A stretch of 64,000 bases of DNA from Betaproteobacteria bacterium UBA1934 (GTDB lineage Bacteria > Pseudomonadota > Gammaproteobacteria > Burkholderiales > Rhodocyclaceae). The translations under genes were made by a program, and so were the position numbers. Positions 52,372-61,156 of this stretch are shown in pieces (within the stretch, counting starts at the first letter, position 1; the number at the start of each line of letters is the position of its first letter). Under the pieces are notes generated by a model that was given only the letters and a program-made list of their open reading frames with translations, searched no databases and was not told where the DNA came from. Location of the stretch: NCBI GenBank assembly GCA_002337055.1, contig DDFG01000005.1:385037-449036 (forward strand). Reading direction: 5' to 3'.

Positions 52372-53331
52372 TCAATTCCCCGCAACGATGCTCATGACCG
52401 CCATACGCACGGCGATCCCGAAGGTGACCTGGTTGAGAATGACCGCCTGCGGCCCGTCGGCTACCGCCGAATCGATCTCGACCCCCCGGTTCATCGGGCC
52501 GGGGTGCATGACGATGGCGTCCGGCTTGGCCAGCGCCAGCTTTTCGGGACTGAGACCGTAGCATTTGTAAAATTCGCTTGCCGAGGGCAGCAGGGCGCCG
52601 TTCATCCGCTCGTTCTGCAAGCGCAGGGTGATGACCACATCGCAGTCGCGGATGCCTTTCGCCATGTCGTGAAAAACGCGCACGCCCATCTTTTCGACGT
52701 ATTTCGGCAACAAGGTTTGCGGCCCGATGACGCGCACTTCCGGCACGCCGAGCGTGGTCAGCGCGTGGATGTTCGAGCGCGCCACGCGGGAATGCAGGAT
52801 GTCCCCGATCACCGCGACCCGGAGTTGGGTGAAGTCCTTTTTGTAGTGCCGCACGGTATACATGTCGAGCAGCCCCTGGGTCGGATGCGCGTGCCGTCCA
52901 TCGCCCGCATTCACCACATGGATGTCGTGATGACCGAGCCGGCGCAGGTGTTCGGCGATGAGATAGGGCGCCCCGCTGGAGGCGTGCCGCACGACAAACA
53001 TGTCGGCATGCATGGCGCACAGGTTGTCGATGGTGTCGAGCAGGGTCTCGCCCTTGGCCGTCGACGAGCGACTGATATCGAGATTGATGACATCGGCCGA
53101 CAGCCTTTTGGCGGCAATCTCGAAGGTCGTGCGCGTGCGCGTCGAGTTCTCGAAGAACAGGTTGAACACGCTCTTGCCGCGCAGCAGCGGCACTTTCTTC
53201 ACATCGCGGTCGGAGACTTCGATGAAGGAGGCGGCGGTGTCGAGAATGTGGGTAAGCACGTCGCGCGGCAGACCTTCCACCGACAGCAGATGCGTCAGTT
53301 CGCCATGGGCGTTGAGTTGAGGATTATGCAT
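52372..53331 (-). CDS. pyrB: aspartate carbamoyltransferase catalytic subunit
   Basis: Encodes 319 residues. The carbamoyl-phosphate motif FENSTRTRTTFE, the HPTQGLLDMYT motif and HPGPMNRGVEI are present. It joins carbamoyl phosphate and aspartate, committing to pyrimidine synthesis. The ATG at 53331 starts inside the last codons of pyrR, and pyrX follows directly. No pyrI regulatory subunit is present, as expected for the class that uses a DHOase-like partner. Confidence 0.96.
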   Translation of the reverse strand: MHNPQLNAHGELTHLLSVEGLPRDVLTHILDTAASFIEVSDRDVKKVPLLRGKSVFNLFFENSTRTRTTFEIAAKRLSADVINLDISRSSTAKGETLLDTIDNLCAMHADMFVVRHASSGAPYLIAEHLRRLGHHDIHVVNAGDGRHAHPTQGLLDMYTVRHYKKDFTQLRVAVIGDILHSRVARSNIHALTTLGVPEVRVIGPQTLLPKYVEKMGVRVFHDMAKGIRDCDVVITLRLQNERMNGALLPSASEFYKCYGLSPEKLALAKPDAIVMHPGPMNRGVEIDSAVADGPQAVILNQVTFGIAVRMAVMSIVAGN

Positions 53332-53827
53332 GTTCGACACTCCAGACCAGGCGATCGCCCTCACGTTCCAGCGCCAGATTCTCGCCCGGCGTCAAATCGG
53401 GTTGCCAGACACAATACTGTGCCGCGATCGGTAGCTCGCGCCCGCCTCGATCGGCCAGCACCGCCAACTCGACCACCGCCGGCCGGCCGTAATCGAACAG
53501 CTCATTGACCGCCGCCCGCGTGGTGCGACCGGTAAAGAGCACATCGTCGACCAGAATCAGGTGGGCGCCCTCGACCTCGACACTGATCGTGGTCGGGCGG
53601 GTGCGTGGGTGCAGGCCTTTGGACGAAAAATCGTCCCGATAGAAAGACACATCAATATGGCCAATCGACGCCAGGCCGAGCAACTCGCGCAAGCGCTCGG
53701 CCACCCAGACGCCACCGGTGTGGATACCGATCAAGGCAGTGCGTGAGGTCAGTTTGGGCCGCATCAGATCGGCCAATTGCCGGCATTGTGCTTCGGCGTC
53801 AGGCAGGGGAACAGGGAGTGGTGGCAT
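53324..53827 (-). CDS. pyrR: PyrR family bifunctional regulator / uracil phosphoribosyltransferase
   Basis: Encodes 167 residues. The PRPP-binding loop LILVDDVLFTGRTTRAA and the early IGIHTGGVWVAERL segment are typical. In Gram-positive bacteria PyrR controls pyr attenuation. In betaproteobacteria the role is less clear, and the gene sits inside the operon with no attenuator visible directly before it. It overlaps ruvX upstream by 29 bases and pyrB downstream by eight. Confidence 0.94.
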   Translation of the reverse strand: MPPLPVPLPDAEAQCRQLADLMRPKLTSRTALIGIHTGGVWVAERLRELLGLASIGHIDVSFYRDDFSSKGLHPRTRPTTISVEVEGAHLILVDDVLFTGRTTRAAVNELFDYGRPAVVELAVLADRGGRELPIAAQYCVWQPDLTPGENLALEREGDRLVWSVEHA

Positions 53828-54239
53828 GGCTATCGAACCAGGTTTGCAGGATCAGTTGGGCGGCCACTGCGTCGAGCAGCGGCTTCATGGTCTTGGCGTT
53901 GCGGCCGGTTTCGCGCAGCCTCGCCTCGGCGTCAAGCGAGGTCAGGCGTTCATCGGCGAGCGCGACGGGCAGGCTGTGTCGCAAAGCCAGCCGCTCGGCA
54001 AAACTCCGGCAGCGCGCGGTCATCTCGTGGGGCGTGCCGTCCGCGTGGGTGGGCAGGCCAACCACCAGTTGAACTGGCTGCCACTCGGCGATCAAGCCGG
54101 CAATGGCGCGGTCGCGCGCTTCATGCCCGTCGGCACGAATCACTTCAAGTGGATGGGCCTGGCGAAGCAGCGACTCACCGACCGCAACGCCAATACGTTT
54201 TTCGCCGAAATCGAAAGCCAGCACCGTGCCGTCAGGCAT
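53799..54239 (-). CDS. ruvX: Holliday junction resolvase-like nuclease RuvX (YqgF)
   Basis: Encodes 146 residues with the RNase H-like fold. LAFDFGEKRIGVAVG holds the first catalytic Asp, VVGLPTHADGTPHEM follows and LADERLTSLDAEARL has the next acidic site. The protein is essential in E. coli and implicated in pre-16S rRNA 5' processing. It overlaps yqgE by eight bases and pyrR by 29. Confidence 0.94.
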   Translation of the reverse strand: MPDGTVLAFDFGEKRIGVAVGESLLRQAHPLEVIRADGHEARDRAIAGLIAEWQPVQLVVGLPTHADGTPHEMTARCRSFAERLALRHSLPVALADERLTSLDAEARLRETGRNAKTMKPLLDAVAAQLILQTWFDSHATTPCSPA

Positions 54240-54795
54240 GACCGGCCACTTCGGAAAGTTGCGAGAGGCTGAACCCCAGCCGTTGCATCACGGCCGGCAA
54301 GCGTTCTTCCGGCGGCAATTCAAACAGGATTTCATGCGTGGCGGGCACCGAGAGCCAGGTATTCTGGGCAATTTCGTCTTCGAGTTGGCCGGCGCCCCAG
54401 CCGGCATAGCCGAGGCTGATCAGCGTATCCCGCGGCTCCCCCTTGCTGCCGAGTTCGACCAGAATGTCGCGCGAACTGGTCATCCCGAGATCGTGGTCGC
54501 GCACCCTCAGCGTGGCTTGCCAATTGCCAGCGGGCCGATGCAGGACAAAACCGCGATCAATCATCACCGGGCCGCCGAAATACACGGGCAAATCGGCCAG
54601 ATCGGGAATTTCCAAGGGCAGGTCGATCTTTTCAAACAGAACACTGAGGGTCATGTCGATCGGACGATTGACGATCAGCCCCATCGCGCCGTTCTCGGTA
54701 TGTTCGCAGACATAGACCAAGGCCCCTGAAAAATAGGGATCGGTCATCGAGGGCATGGCGATGAGGAAATGATCGGTGAGGTTCACGCTGTCCAT
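54232..54795 (-). CDS. yqgE: YqgE/AlgH family protein
   Basis: Encodes 187 residues. LTDHFLIAMPSMTDPYFSGALVYV and GAMGLIVNRP at the N-terminus and the later GYAGWGAGQLEDEI are the family signature. The family is widespread next to ruvX; AlgH was first linked to alginate control in Pseudomonas, but the biochemical role is unknown. It is the first gene of the yqgE-ruvX-pyrR-pyrB-pyrX operon. Confidence 0.94.
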   Translation of the reverse strand: MDSVNLTDHFLIAMPSMTDPYFSGALVYVCEHTENGAMGLIVNRPIDMTLSVLFEKIDLPLEIPDLADLPVYFGGPVMIDRGFVLHRPAGNWQATLRVRDHDLGMTSSRDILVELGSKGEPRDTLISLGYAGWGAGQLEDEIAQNTWLSVPATHEILFELPPEERLPAVMQRLGFSLSQLSEVAGHA

Positions 54796-54845
54796 GCCCC
54801 CATTTTAAACGCCGGCCTCCCCCAAACCAAGCGGCGTGTGAGGAA

Positions 54846-54876
54846 GGATGCCGCCCCGACACGGGGCGCGGCATCC
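54846..54876 (-). terminator. hairpin after chpA, before yqgE
   Basis: GGATGCCGC...CCC pairs with GGG...GCGGCATCC around a short GACA loop, giving a stem of about 12 pairs with one mismatch. It starts six bases after the chpA stop on the minus strand. There is no T run, so termination strength is uncertain; it could also be a 3'-stabilising hairpin. Confidence 0.5.
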
Positions 54877-54881
54877 ACTGG

Positions 54882-57800
54882 TCATGCGCGTTTCTGCTTG
54901 ACGAAGCCGGCAATCAGCTTGAGCAGCGTATCTTCGTCGTAGGGCTTGCCAAGATACTCGTTGGCGCCGATCTCCAGTGCATAGTTACGGTGCTTGTCGG
55001 CGGTACGCGACGTGATCATGATGATCGGCAAGTTCTTCAGACGGTCGTCGGCGCGCACGTTGCGCACCAGGTCAAAGCCATCCATGCGCGGCATCTCGAT
55101 GTCGGAGAGCATGACATCCGGCAGCGTCTCGACCAGGTGTTCCAGCGCATCGACCCCGTCCTTGGCGGTGATAACCTGATATCCCTCGCGGGCCAGCAAA
55201 CGCCCGGTGATCTTGCGCACGGTGAGCGAATCGTCCACCACCAGGACGGTCGGCAGGGTCGCCATCCGTTGATCCGCTGCCGCGTCAATGCCTGCCGGCG
55301 GCGTGGCGACTTCCGCCACCGTCGGGGTGGTCTCCGGCATCCGTACGGGCACCGTCGCGGGTTGCCGCGAGGCAAGTGCAACCGGATTGAGAATCAGCAC
55401 CACTCGCCCATCGCCCAGTACCGTGGCACCGGCAATACCAACCACGCGCGAAAGCTGCGCACCGATGTTCTTGACCACGACTTCACGGTTGCCGGCCAGT
55501 TCATCGACCAGCACCGACGCCCTTTGCATACCCGAGCGCAGCAGCAAAACCCAGTAGCGTCGCCGGGTTTCCGGCAAGGCCTGAGTATCGCCGAGCAAGT
55601 GAGGCAGGAAGTGAAAGGGGTAGCGATTTTCCAGCCACAGCGCTTCGCCTTGCTGTCGAATATCGGCCAGGCCCTTTTCCTTCAGTTCCAGCACCTGCTC
55701 GATCATCGTGGACGGCACTGCATATAGCGTTCCGGCCGCGCGCACCAGCAGGGTTTGCGTCACCGCCAGTGTCAGCGGCAGATACAGACGGAAGGTTGTG
55801 CCCCGTCCAAGCGCGGTCTGGATTTCGACGCGACCGCCCAGACTGCTGATTTCGGACTTGACGACATCCATGCCGACCCCGCGCCCCGAAATCTGCGTGA
55901 CTTCGCTGGCGGTCGAGAAGCCGGCCTGGAAGATAAAATCGTAAAGACGCGCCGGTTCGGCCGCCTCGTCAGGGCCCAGCAAACCGAGCTCGACCGCGCG
56001 GGCGCGAATCCTTTCGGCATCGAGACCACGACCATCGTCGGAGAGCGCAACGACGATTTCGTTGCCTTCCTGAGAGACTTGCAGCACGATCTCGCCCGTT
56101 TCCGGCTTGCCGGCAGCCTGCCGTTCTGCGCGGACTTCGATACCGTGACTGATGGCATTGCGCAGCATGTGCTCGATCGGCGCCATGATCTTGTCTTGCA
56201 CCGAACGGTCGATTTCGACATGCCCGCCTCGAATATCGAGGTCTACCCGCTTGCCCAGTTCCTTGGCGGTCTGACGGACGATACGGTAGAGGCGCTGACC
56301 CTGATTGGCAAACGGCTCCATGCGGATGCTCATCAGGTCCTGCTGGAGCGAACGGTTCATGCGCGCCTGCGCAAGCAGCGCGGCATTGGCATCATCAAGG
56401 TTCTTCAACAGGTTTTGCTGCACCGTGGCCACGTCATTGACCGATTCGGCCATAAAACGGGTCAGTTCCTGGAAGCGCGTAAAGCGGTCGAGTTCCAGCG
56501 GGTCGAACTGCGCCTCGCCTTCGGCGGTCTGCGCCACCCGCGCCTGAATCTGCGTTTCCGCCTGGATTTCGATTTCGCGCAACTGTCGGCGCAAACGAAT
56601 GACGTTTTCGGTCAGGTCGAGCAGCGAGCCTTTCAGGCTCAGCATTTCGCCTTCGATCCGGGCACGCGCAATCGAGAGTTCGCCCGCTTCGTTCACCAAG
56701 CGGTCGACCAGATCGGCCCGTACGCGAAGCTGGGCGCGCTGGCCCGCTTCGGCCTCGATCGGTGCGGCGGCGGGTATCGCAGCAGCCGCAACGTTTTCCC
56801 CCTCCGGTAGCGGGAGCGCCACAACAGGCGCCGATACCGGCGTAGCCGGCGCCAAGCCGGCCTCTGGCGGCAGCGACGCGATTTCCGATGTTGGCGCGAC
56901 CTCGTCTATCTGGGGTGTGGCGACCACCAGCAGCGGCAAGGTCAGCGACTCACCGGCCTGCAAGCGTTCGACCGCATGGGTCAGTGTGTCGCAACCATTT
57001 TCGATCTGCTCGCGCAGCGAGACCGGTAGGCTACCCGACCGCAACGCTTCTTCGAGACCCGTTTCCAGCGTGTGTGTCATTTCGCCCAGGTTCATGGCGC
57101 CCGCCATGCGGGCACCACCCTTGAACGTATGGAGCAACCTTGCCAGTGCCCGAGCCGATTCCTGCGCACGCTCGGGATGCTGGCGCCAAGCCGCGATCTG
57201 TTCGCCGAATCCTCGCACCAGATCGGTGGCTTCTTCCAGGAAGATGGGTAGCAACTGCTCGTCCAGTTCGTCCTGAAAACGGGGCATCTCCTGCAAACGG
57301 GCGGCTACATCCGTCGGTGCCTCGTCGGCCTCCTGCACGTTGGCAAGTTCGATCACCACAGGGCTCGATGCAGCGGGTTCGGCGGACTGCTCCTCCAGCA
57401 CGCCCGCATCGGGCGCCGACAGCGGGAAAACATCCTCGAGCGCGTCGATCAGCGCTGGTTGAGTCATGGGAGCCCGACTGAGTGCCAGCCCGGCAAACAT
57501 GTCTTCCAGCGCCAGGATGGTTTGATGGATAGTCTCGATGCCCTGGATGCTGTCTGGCTGCACGCTGTTGTCGCGCCGCAGCAACGCGTGTTCGAGCGCG
57601 ATGGCCAGCTTGTTGATCGGCAACAGACCCACCGTCGCGGCGATGCCGCCCAGCGTATGCGCCGCCCGCGTCATGGCGAAGGTGGTAGGCGAATGGGGCA
57701 TCGCCGCCAGTTCCTCGTGACTCCTGGTGAGCGTATCGAGGTGACCTCGCGCCTCTTCGAGGAAAATCTCGTACAAGGCATTGGAAACGCCGGCGTTGTC

Positions 57801-60800
57801 GCTCTGCGCAAGGGGTTCAGTTGCCAAGCTCTCGCCAGCAGGCATCGGGGCGGCAGCCATTCCGGCAACACCGGCCAGGGTGGCACCTTTGCCGGCAATC
57901 GCCGAAATGTCCTCCGGCATTTCGGCGGCCGGATTGACCGGCGGTATCCCGACAGCGGCATCCGCATCGATCGCCTCTTCAGCCAAGAACGACGGCTCTG
58001 CCGCAACGTCATTGTCCGATTCTTCCGGTGCCGTCACCGGTATAGCAGGAGACACTTCTTCGACTACGATTTCGTCGGCCACCGGCATTTCGGCGGCGAC
58101 ATCCAAGGGTAGATCGTCGACAGGCAGCGCTTCCAGCGCAACGACTAGGGACGGTGCCGGCTCACTTTCGGTGGCCACCGGGAGATCGAGATTGACGCTG
58201 GCGCTCGATGGCACCAAGTCGGCGAACGGCGCCTCAGCAAGCTCCACAACGGGTGACGCCGCGGCCTCGGATTCCAGATCGAACGAAAACTCAAATGCTT
58301 CCGCGGATGCCGTATTTTCGGTCGATAGCTCGGGCGCCTCGATTTCGAGCAGCGGATAGTCAGGCAATTCGGCGACTGGCAAGGCCGTCAGAATCTCGTT
58401 CGGCACCATCTCTGGTTCGACGGCCACTTCTGGCATGTTGAAGGGTTCCGGCTCAGCCGAAGCGACGACAGGTTCCGGCAAATCCAGCGAAAAATCGAAG
58501 TCCACCACATCCGGTTCGGACAGTGGCGGAATTTCCTGACGCGGTTCGAACATGCCTACATCACCGACCACCGTTGCCATCAGAGAGGGCGGCAATTCGT
58601 CGTCCGCCGGGTATGCCGACACTTGCGCTGGCGTTTCGGGCGGCTCCATCGCGGAAACCGATAGAGGCGGCGCGACGGGCGCGGCCACCGCCGCAAGCGG
58701 ATCAACACCACGCAAGGCGCGCGCGCGATCGATCAGATCTTCCGTCTCGGGCGCGCGGCCGGTGCTTTCTGCCAGTTCGCGCACCCAGAGCGTGAAGACA
58801 TCCTGCATGACGCCGATCATCTCCAGCAACTCGGGCGTCGCGGCCTGTTCCTGACGAAGCCAGAGATTGAGTGTCTGCTCGACTTCCCAGGCGACTTCAC
58901 CGAGATCGCGCAGACCGACCATGCGGCCGCTCCCCTTGAGCGTGTGCGCGGCACGGCGGATGTCGGTAAGTGTATCGAGATCGCCCGGGTGGGCAGCAAG
59001 TTGTTCGAGGGCCGGCTCGACGTTACCCAACACCTCCCTGGCTTCTTCCAGGAAAATTTCGAGCAGTTCGGCGTCGATTTCCTCGTGAGAGGCCTGCGCC
59101 AGCTTGAGTGTTTCCTCGGATGGCGCGGGTGCCTCCGACACGGCGGGTTTCAATTGAAGCAGGGCTTCGCCGATCTCCGGGGTCAGCGCGCCACCGGTTT
59201 GCAGCGCATTGAGCGCCACCTTGGCAGTTTCACCCAACTGATGATCGGCCACCAAGTCGGCATCCGCCTGAAGAGCTTGCAGGTTCTGTCGCAGTTCGCT
59301 TTTTAGCTGTTCATCCTGCGGCGTTTCCTTCAGGGCTGCGAGCAGGGCCTGGGTATCGCCCTTTTTCTGTTCCAGTTCGGCCTCGACACTCTTGACCGGC
59401 CCGGGTTCGGCTGGTGTGTCATCGTCTTCGGTTTCGACGGTTTCCTCGCCGCGCAGTTTGCGGACAAACCGGTCGTAATCAGTCGCGCCGGTATGCAGTG
59501 CGTCGATGAAGAAACCCAATGTCGAGAGTTGCGCCGCCACAGCCTCGAAATCGGCGGGATCAGGCTGGTAACCAGGCTCCCCAAAACGTTTGACCTGGGC
59601 TCCCGCCTCCAGCAGGGCGCGCTGCGCGGTATCGTGCCCGAGCATGGATAGCGCGCCGGAAATCTGTTTGATCGGCGCGTCCAGCGCCGTCGCATCCAGA
59701 CCGGTCGCAGGGTCGCGGAAAAAGGTATCGAGCGCCAGTTCGACCTGGGCAAGGTTGCTCTGAATTTCGCGCGCCACCTGCGCGATCAGCAGTTTCTCCT
59801 GCGCGCGGCGCGTCATGTCGTCGAGCAACGGCAAGTCGCCATCAGCCGCGATGGCTTGCCCGGAAATACAGGCTTGCAGCCGAGCCACCATGAGGTCGAC
59901 CTGACGGGCGAAATCGATACCCAGACGCTTGAAGTTTTCTTGTGCGTTTTGAAGCAGGAGGATGGCCGTCGCCACCTCCATCGCAGTCGCTTCGCTGTGA
60001 TGTGCGCTGTCCTCGGCCAGCCACGCGGCAATCGAGGCCAGCCCCTGGCCGAGCCGTTTGAGATCAGTTTGCCCGATGGCGGCAGTCACCTGCCCGCAGT
60101 GTCGGGACTGTTCGGCAAATCCGGCTAGAGCGGCCGTGTTGCCGGCACAGAATTTGTTCCAGTATTCCTCGGCCGCATTCACCACTTCACGCAAACGCTT
60201 CAGCGCCGCCTCCTGAGGCGCCGCCGAGGGGACCGATTCGCCCGACGGAATCAGTTGCTCGATGTGGTAAGCCTTACGGACATCAGCCGCGAGCCCCTGT
60301 TCCTCGGCTGGCGCGCGCCCGACAAAATAGAGCGCATCGCGCATCAGACGCTCGGCGACGTTGCGGGACCCCTCGAGCAAGCGACGAATTTGCAGATCGA
60401 TGCGGGCGCACAGTTGCTTGGCGTCAAGTTCGACGGCGACGCCCTGATCAGCCAGAGCATCGAGAAAACCTTGTGAAATCCACCAGAACGAGCGTGCAGA
60501 CGGAGTCTCCTGCGTCGACTCAATCGTTCTCAGCGCCTGCCGCATCTGTTCTAGGCCCGCTTTCGCGGCCTCGCTGTCCGGCGCGTTCTTCAGCCAGGCA
60601 AGCAACCCTTTCTGGAAACGCATCCGCTCGTTCTTGAGACATTGCCGGAAAGCCTCGGGATCGAGCTTGAGGACGGGCGCCGTTCGCCTGGGCGGGCGTA
60701 CCGACAGGTCGGGAAAGAACAGGTCCGAAGCGCGCAACTGGATGGCCCCGCGCGCCTCACTGATTTCCCGATAGATCGGCAGCAGCCTCAGTGGCTGGTT

Positions 60801-61136
60801 GGCTTCGCCAGCCGTCAGATCGTCGAGGTATTGCCGCACGGCGGGCAGCGCGCGCTCGATGGCCAGCAGCGCGGTCTCGACAGACGGCGCCTTCTCTTCC
60901 TCCAGAGCGGTCAGCAGACTCTCCAGCGATTCAGTGACCTGCGTCACTCCGTCCAGACCGACGATAGCCAGAGCGCCATGCACCTGATGCACATGGGTCC
61001 GACACAACCGCAGGTATGTCGGTTCTCGGTGTTCGCGGAACTGGCCCAGCGCTTCCGCGGCCCGTTCCAGCGCGGAGTCGATTTCGCCCTTAACCCAGGT
61101 CAGCGGACCCAGATCGAATTCGCTTGCTACGCTCAT
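54882..61136 (-). CDS. chpA: ChpA/PilL chemotaxis-type hybrid histidine kinase of the Pil-Chp system
   Basis: Encodes 2084 residues. An N-terminal Hpt-like domain (His50) is followed by about 550 residues of helical FimL-like sequence. Three Hpt domains come next, at His731 (AAHTLKGSG), His1160 (AAHTLGGIA, Lys missing) and His1336 (LHTFKGGAR), with long acidic Pro/Glu/Val-rich linkers. A CheA-type dimerisation domain, HATPase_c (LRNAISHGIE, GRGVGMDVV), a CheW-like domain and a C-terminal receiver (Asp2012 in MLSDIEMPRMDG) complete it. It phosphorylates PilG/PilH to steer twitching and surface responses. Encoded 20 bases after pilJ. Confidence 0.95.
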   Translation of the reverse strand: MSVASEFDLGPLTWVKGEIDSALERAAEALGQFREHREPTYLRLCRTHVHQVHGALAIVGLDGVTQVTESLESLLTALEEEKAPSVETALLAIERALPAVRQYLDDLTAGEANQPLRLLPIYREISEARGAIQLRASDLFFPDLSVRPPRRTAPVLKLDPEAFRQCLKNERMRFQKGLLAWLKNAPDSEAAKAGLEQMRQALRTIESTQETPSARSFWWISQGFLDALADQGVAVELDAKQLCARIDLQIRRLLEGSRNVAERLMRDALYFVGRAPAEEQGLAADVRKAYHIEQLIPSGESVPSAAPQEAALKRLREVVNAAEEYWNKFCAGNTAALAGFAEQSRHCGQVTAAIGQTDLKRLGQGLASIAAWLAEDSAHHSEATAMEVATAILLLQNAQENFKRLGIDFARQVDLMVARLQACISGQAIAADGDLPLLDDMTRRAQEKLLIAQVAREIQSNLAQVELALDTFFRDPATGLDATALDAPIKQISGALSMLGHDTAQRALLEAGAQVKRFGEPGYQPDPADFEAVAAQLSTLGFFIDALHTGATDYDRFVRKLRGEETVETEDDDTPAEPGPVKSVEAELEQKKGDTQALLAALKETPQDEQLKSELRQNLQALQADADLVADHQLGETAKVALNALQTGGALTPEIGEALLQLKPAVSEAPAPSEETLKLAQASHEEIDAELLEIFLEEAREVLGNVEPALEQLAAHPGDLDTLTDIRRAAHTLKGSGRMVGLRDLGEVAWEVEQTLNLWLRQEQAATPELLEMIGVMQDVFTLWVRELAESTGRAPETEDLIDRARALRGVDPLAAVAAPVAPPLSVSAMEPPETPAQVSAYPADDELPPSLMATVVGDVGMFEPRQEIPPLSEPDVVDFDFSLDLPEPVVASAEPEPFNMPEVAVEPEMVPNEILTALPVAELPDYPLLEIEAPELSTENTASAEAFEFSFDLESEAAASPVVELAEAPFADLVPSSASVNLDLPVATESEPAPSLVVALEALPVDDLPLDVAAEMPVADEIVVEEVSPAIPVTAPEESDNDVAAEPSFLAEEAIDADAAVGIPPVNPAAEMPEDISAIAGKGATLAGVAGMAAAPMPAGESLATEPLAQSDNAGVSNALYEIFLEEARGHLDTLTRSHEELAAMPHSPTTFAMTRAAHTLGGIAATVGLLPINKLAIALEHALLRRDNSVQPDSIQGIETIHQTILALEDMFAGLALSRAPMTQPALIDALEDVFPLSAPDAGVLEEQSAEPAASSPVVIELANVQEADEAPTDVAARLQEMPRFQDELDEQLLPIFLEEATDLVRGFGEQIAAWRQHPERAQESARALARLLHTFKGGARMAGAMNLGEMTHTLETGLEEALRSGSLPVSLREQIENGCDTLTHAVERLQAGESLTLPLLVVATPQIDEVAPTSEIASLPPEAGLAPATPVSAPVVALPLPEGENVAAAAIPAAAPIEAEAGQRAQLRVRADLVDRLVNEAGELSIARARIEGEMLSLKGSLLDLTENVIRLRRQLREIEIQAETQIQARVAQTAEGEAQFDPLELDRFTRFQELTRFMAESVNDVATVQQNLLKNLDDANAALLAQARMNRSLQQDLMSIRMEPFANQGQRLYRIVRQTAKELGKRVDLDIRGGHVEIDRSVQDKIMAPIEHMLRNAISHGIEVRAERQAAGKPETGEIVLQVSQEGNEIVVALSDDGRGLDAERIRARAVELGLLGPDEAAEPARLYDFIFQAGFSTASEVTQISGRGVGMDVVKSEISSLGGRVEIQTALGRGTTFRLYLPLTLAVTQTLLVRAAGTLYAVPSTMIEQVLELKEKGLADIRQQGEALWLENRYPFHFLPHLLGDTQALPETRRRYWVLLLRSGMQRASVLVDELAGNREVVVKNIGAQLSRVVGIAGATVLGDGRVVLILNPVALASRQPATVPVRMPETTPTVAEVATPPAGIDAAADQRMATLPTVLVVDDSLTVRKITGRLLAREGYQVITAKDGVDALEHLVETLPDVMLSDIEMPRMDGFDLVRNVRADDRLKNLPIIMITSRTADKHRNYALEIGANEYLGKPYDEDTLLKLIAGFVKQKRA

Positions 61137-61156
61137 ATGCGTCCGCCCGGCCCGGT

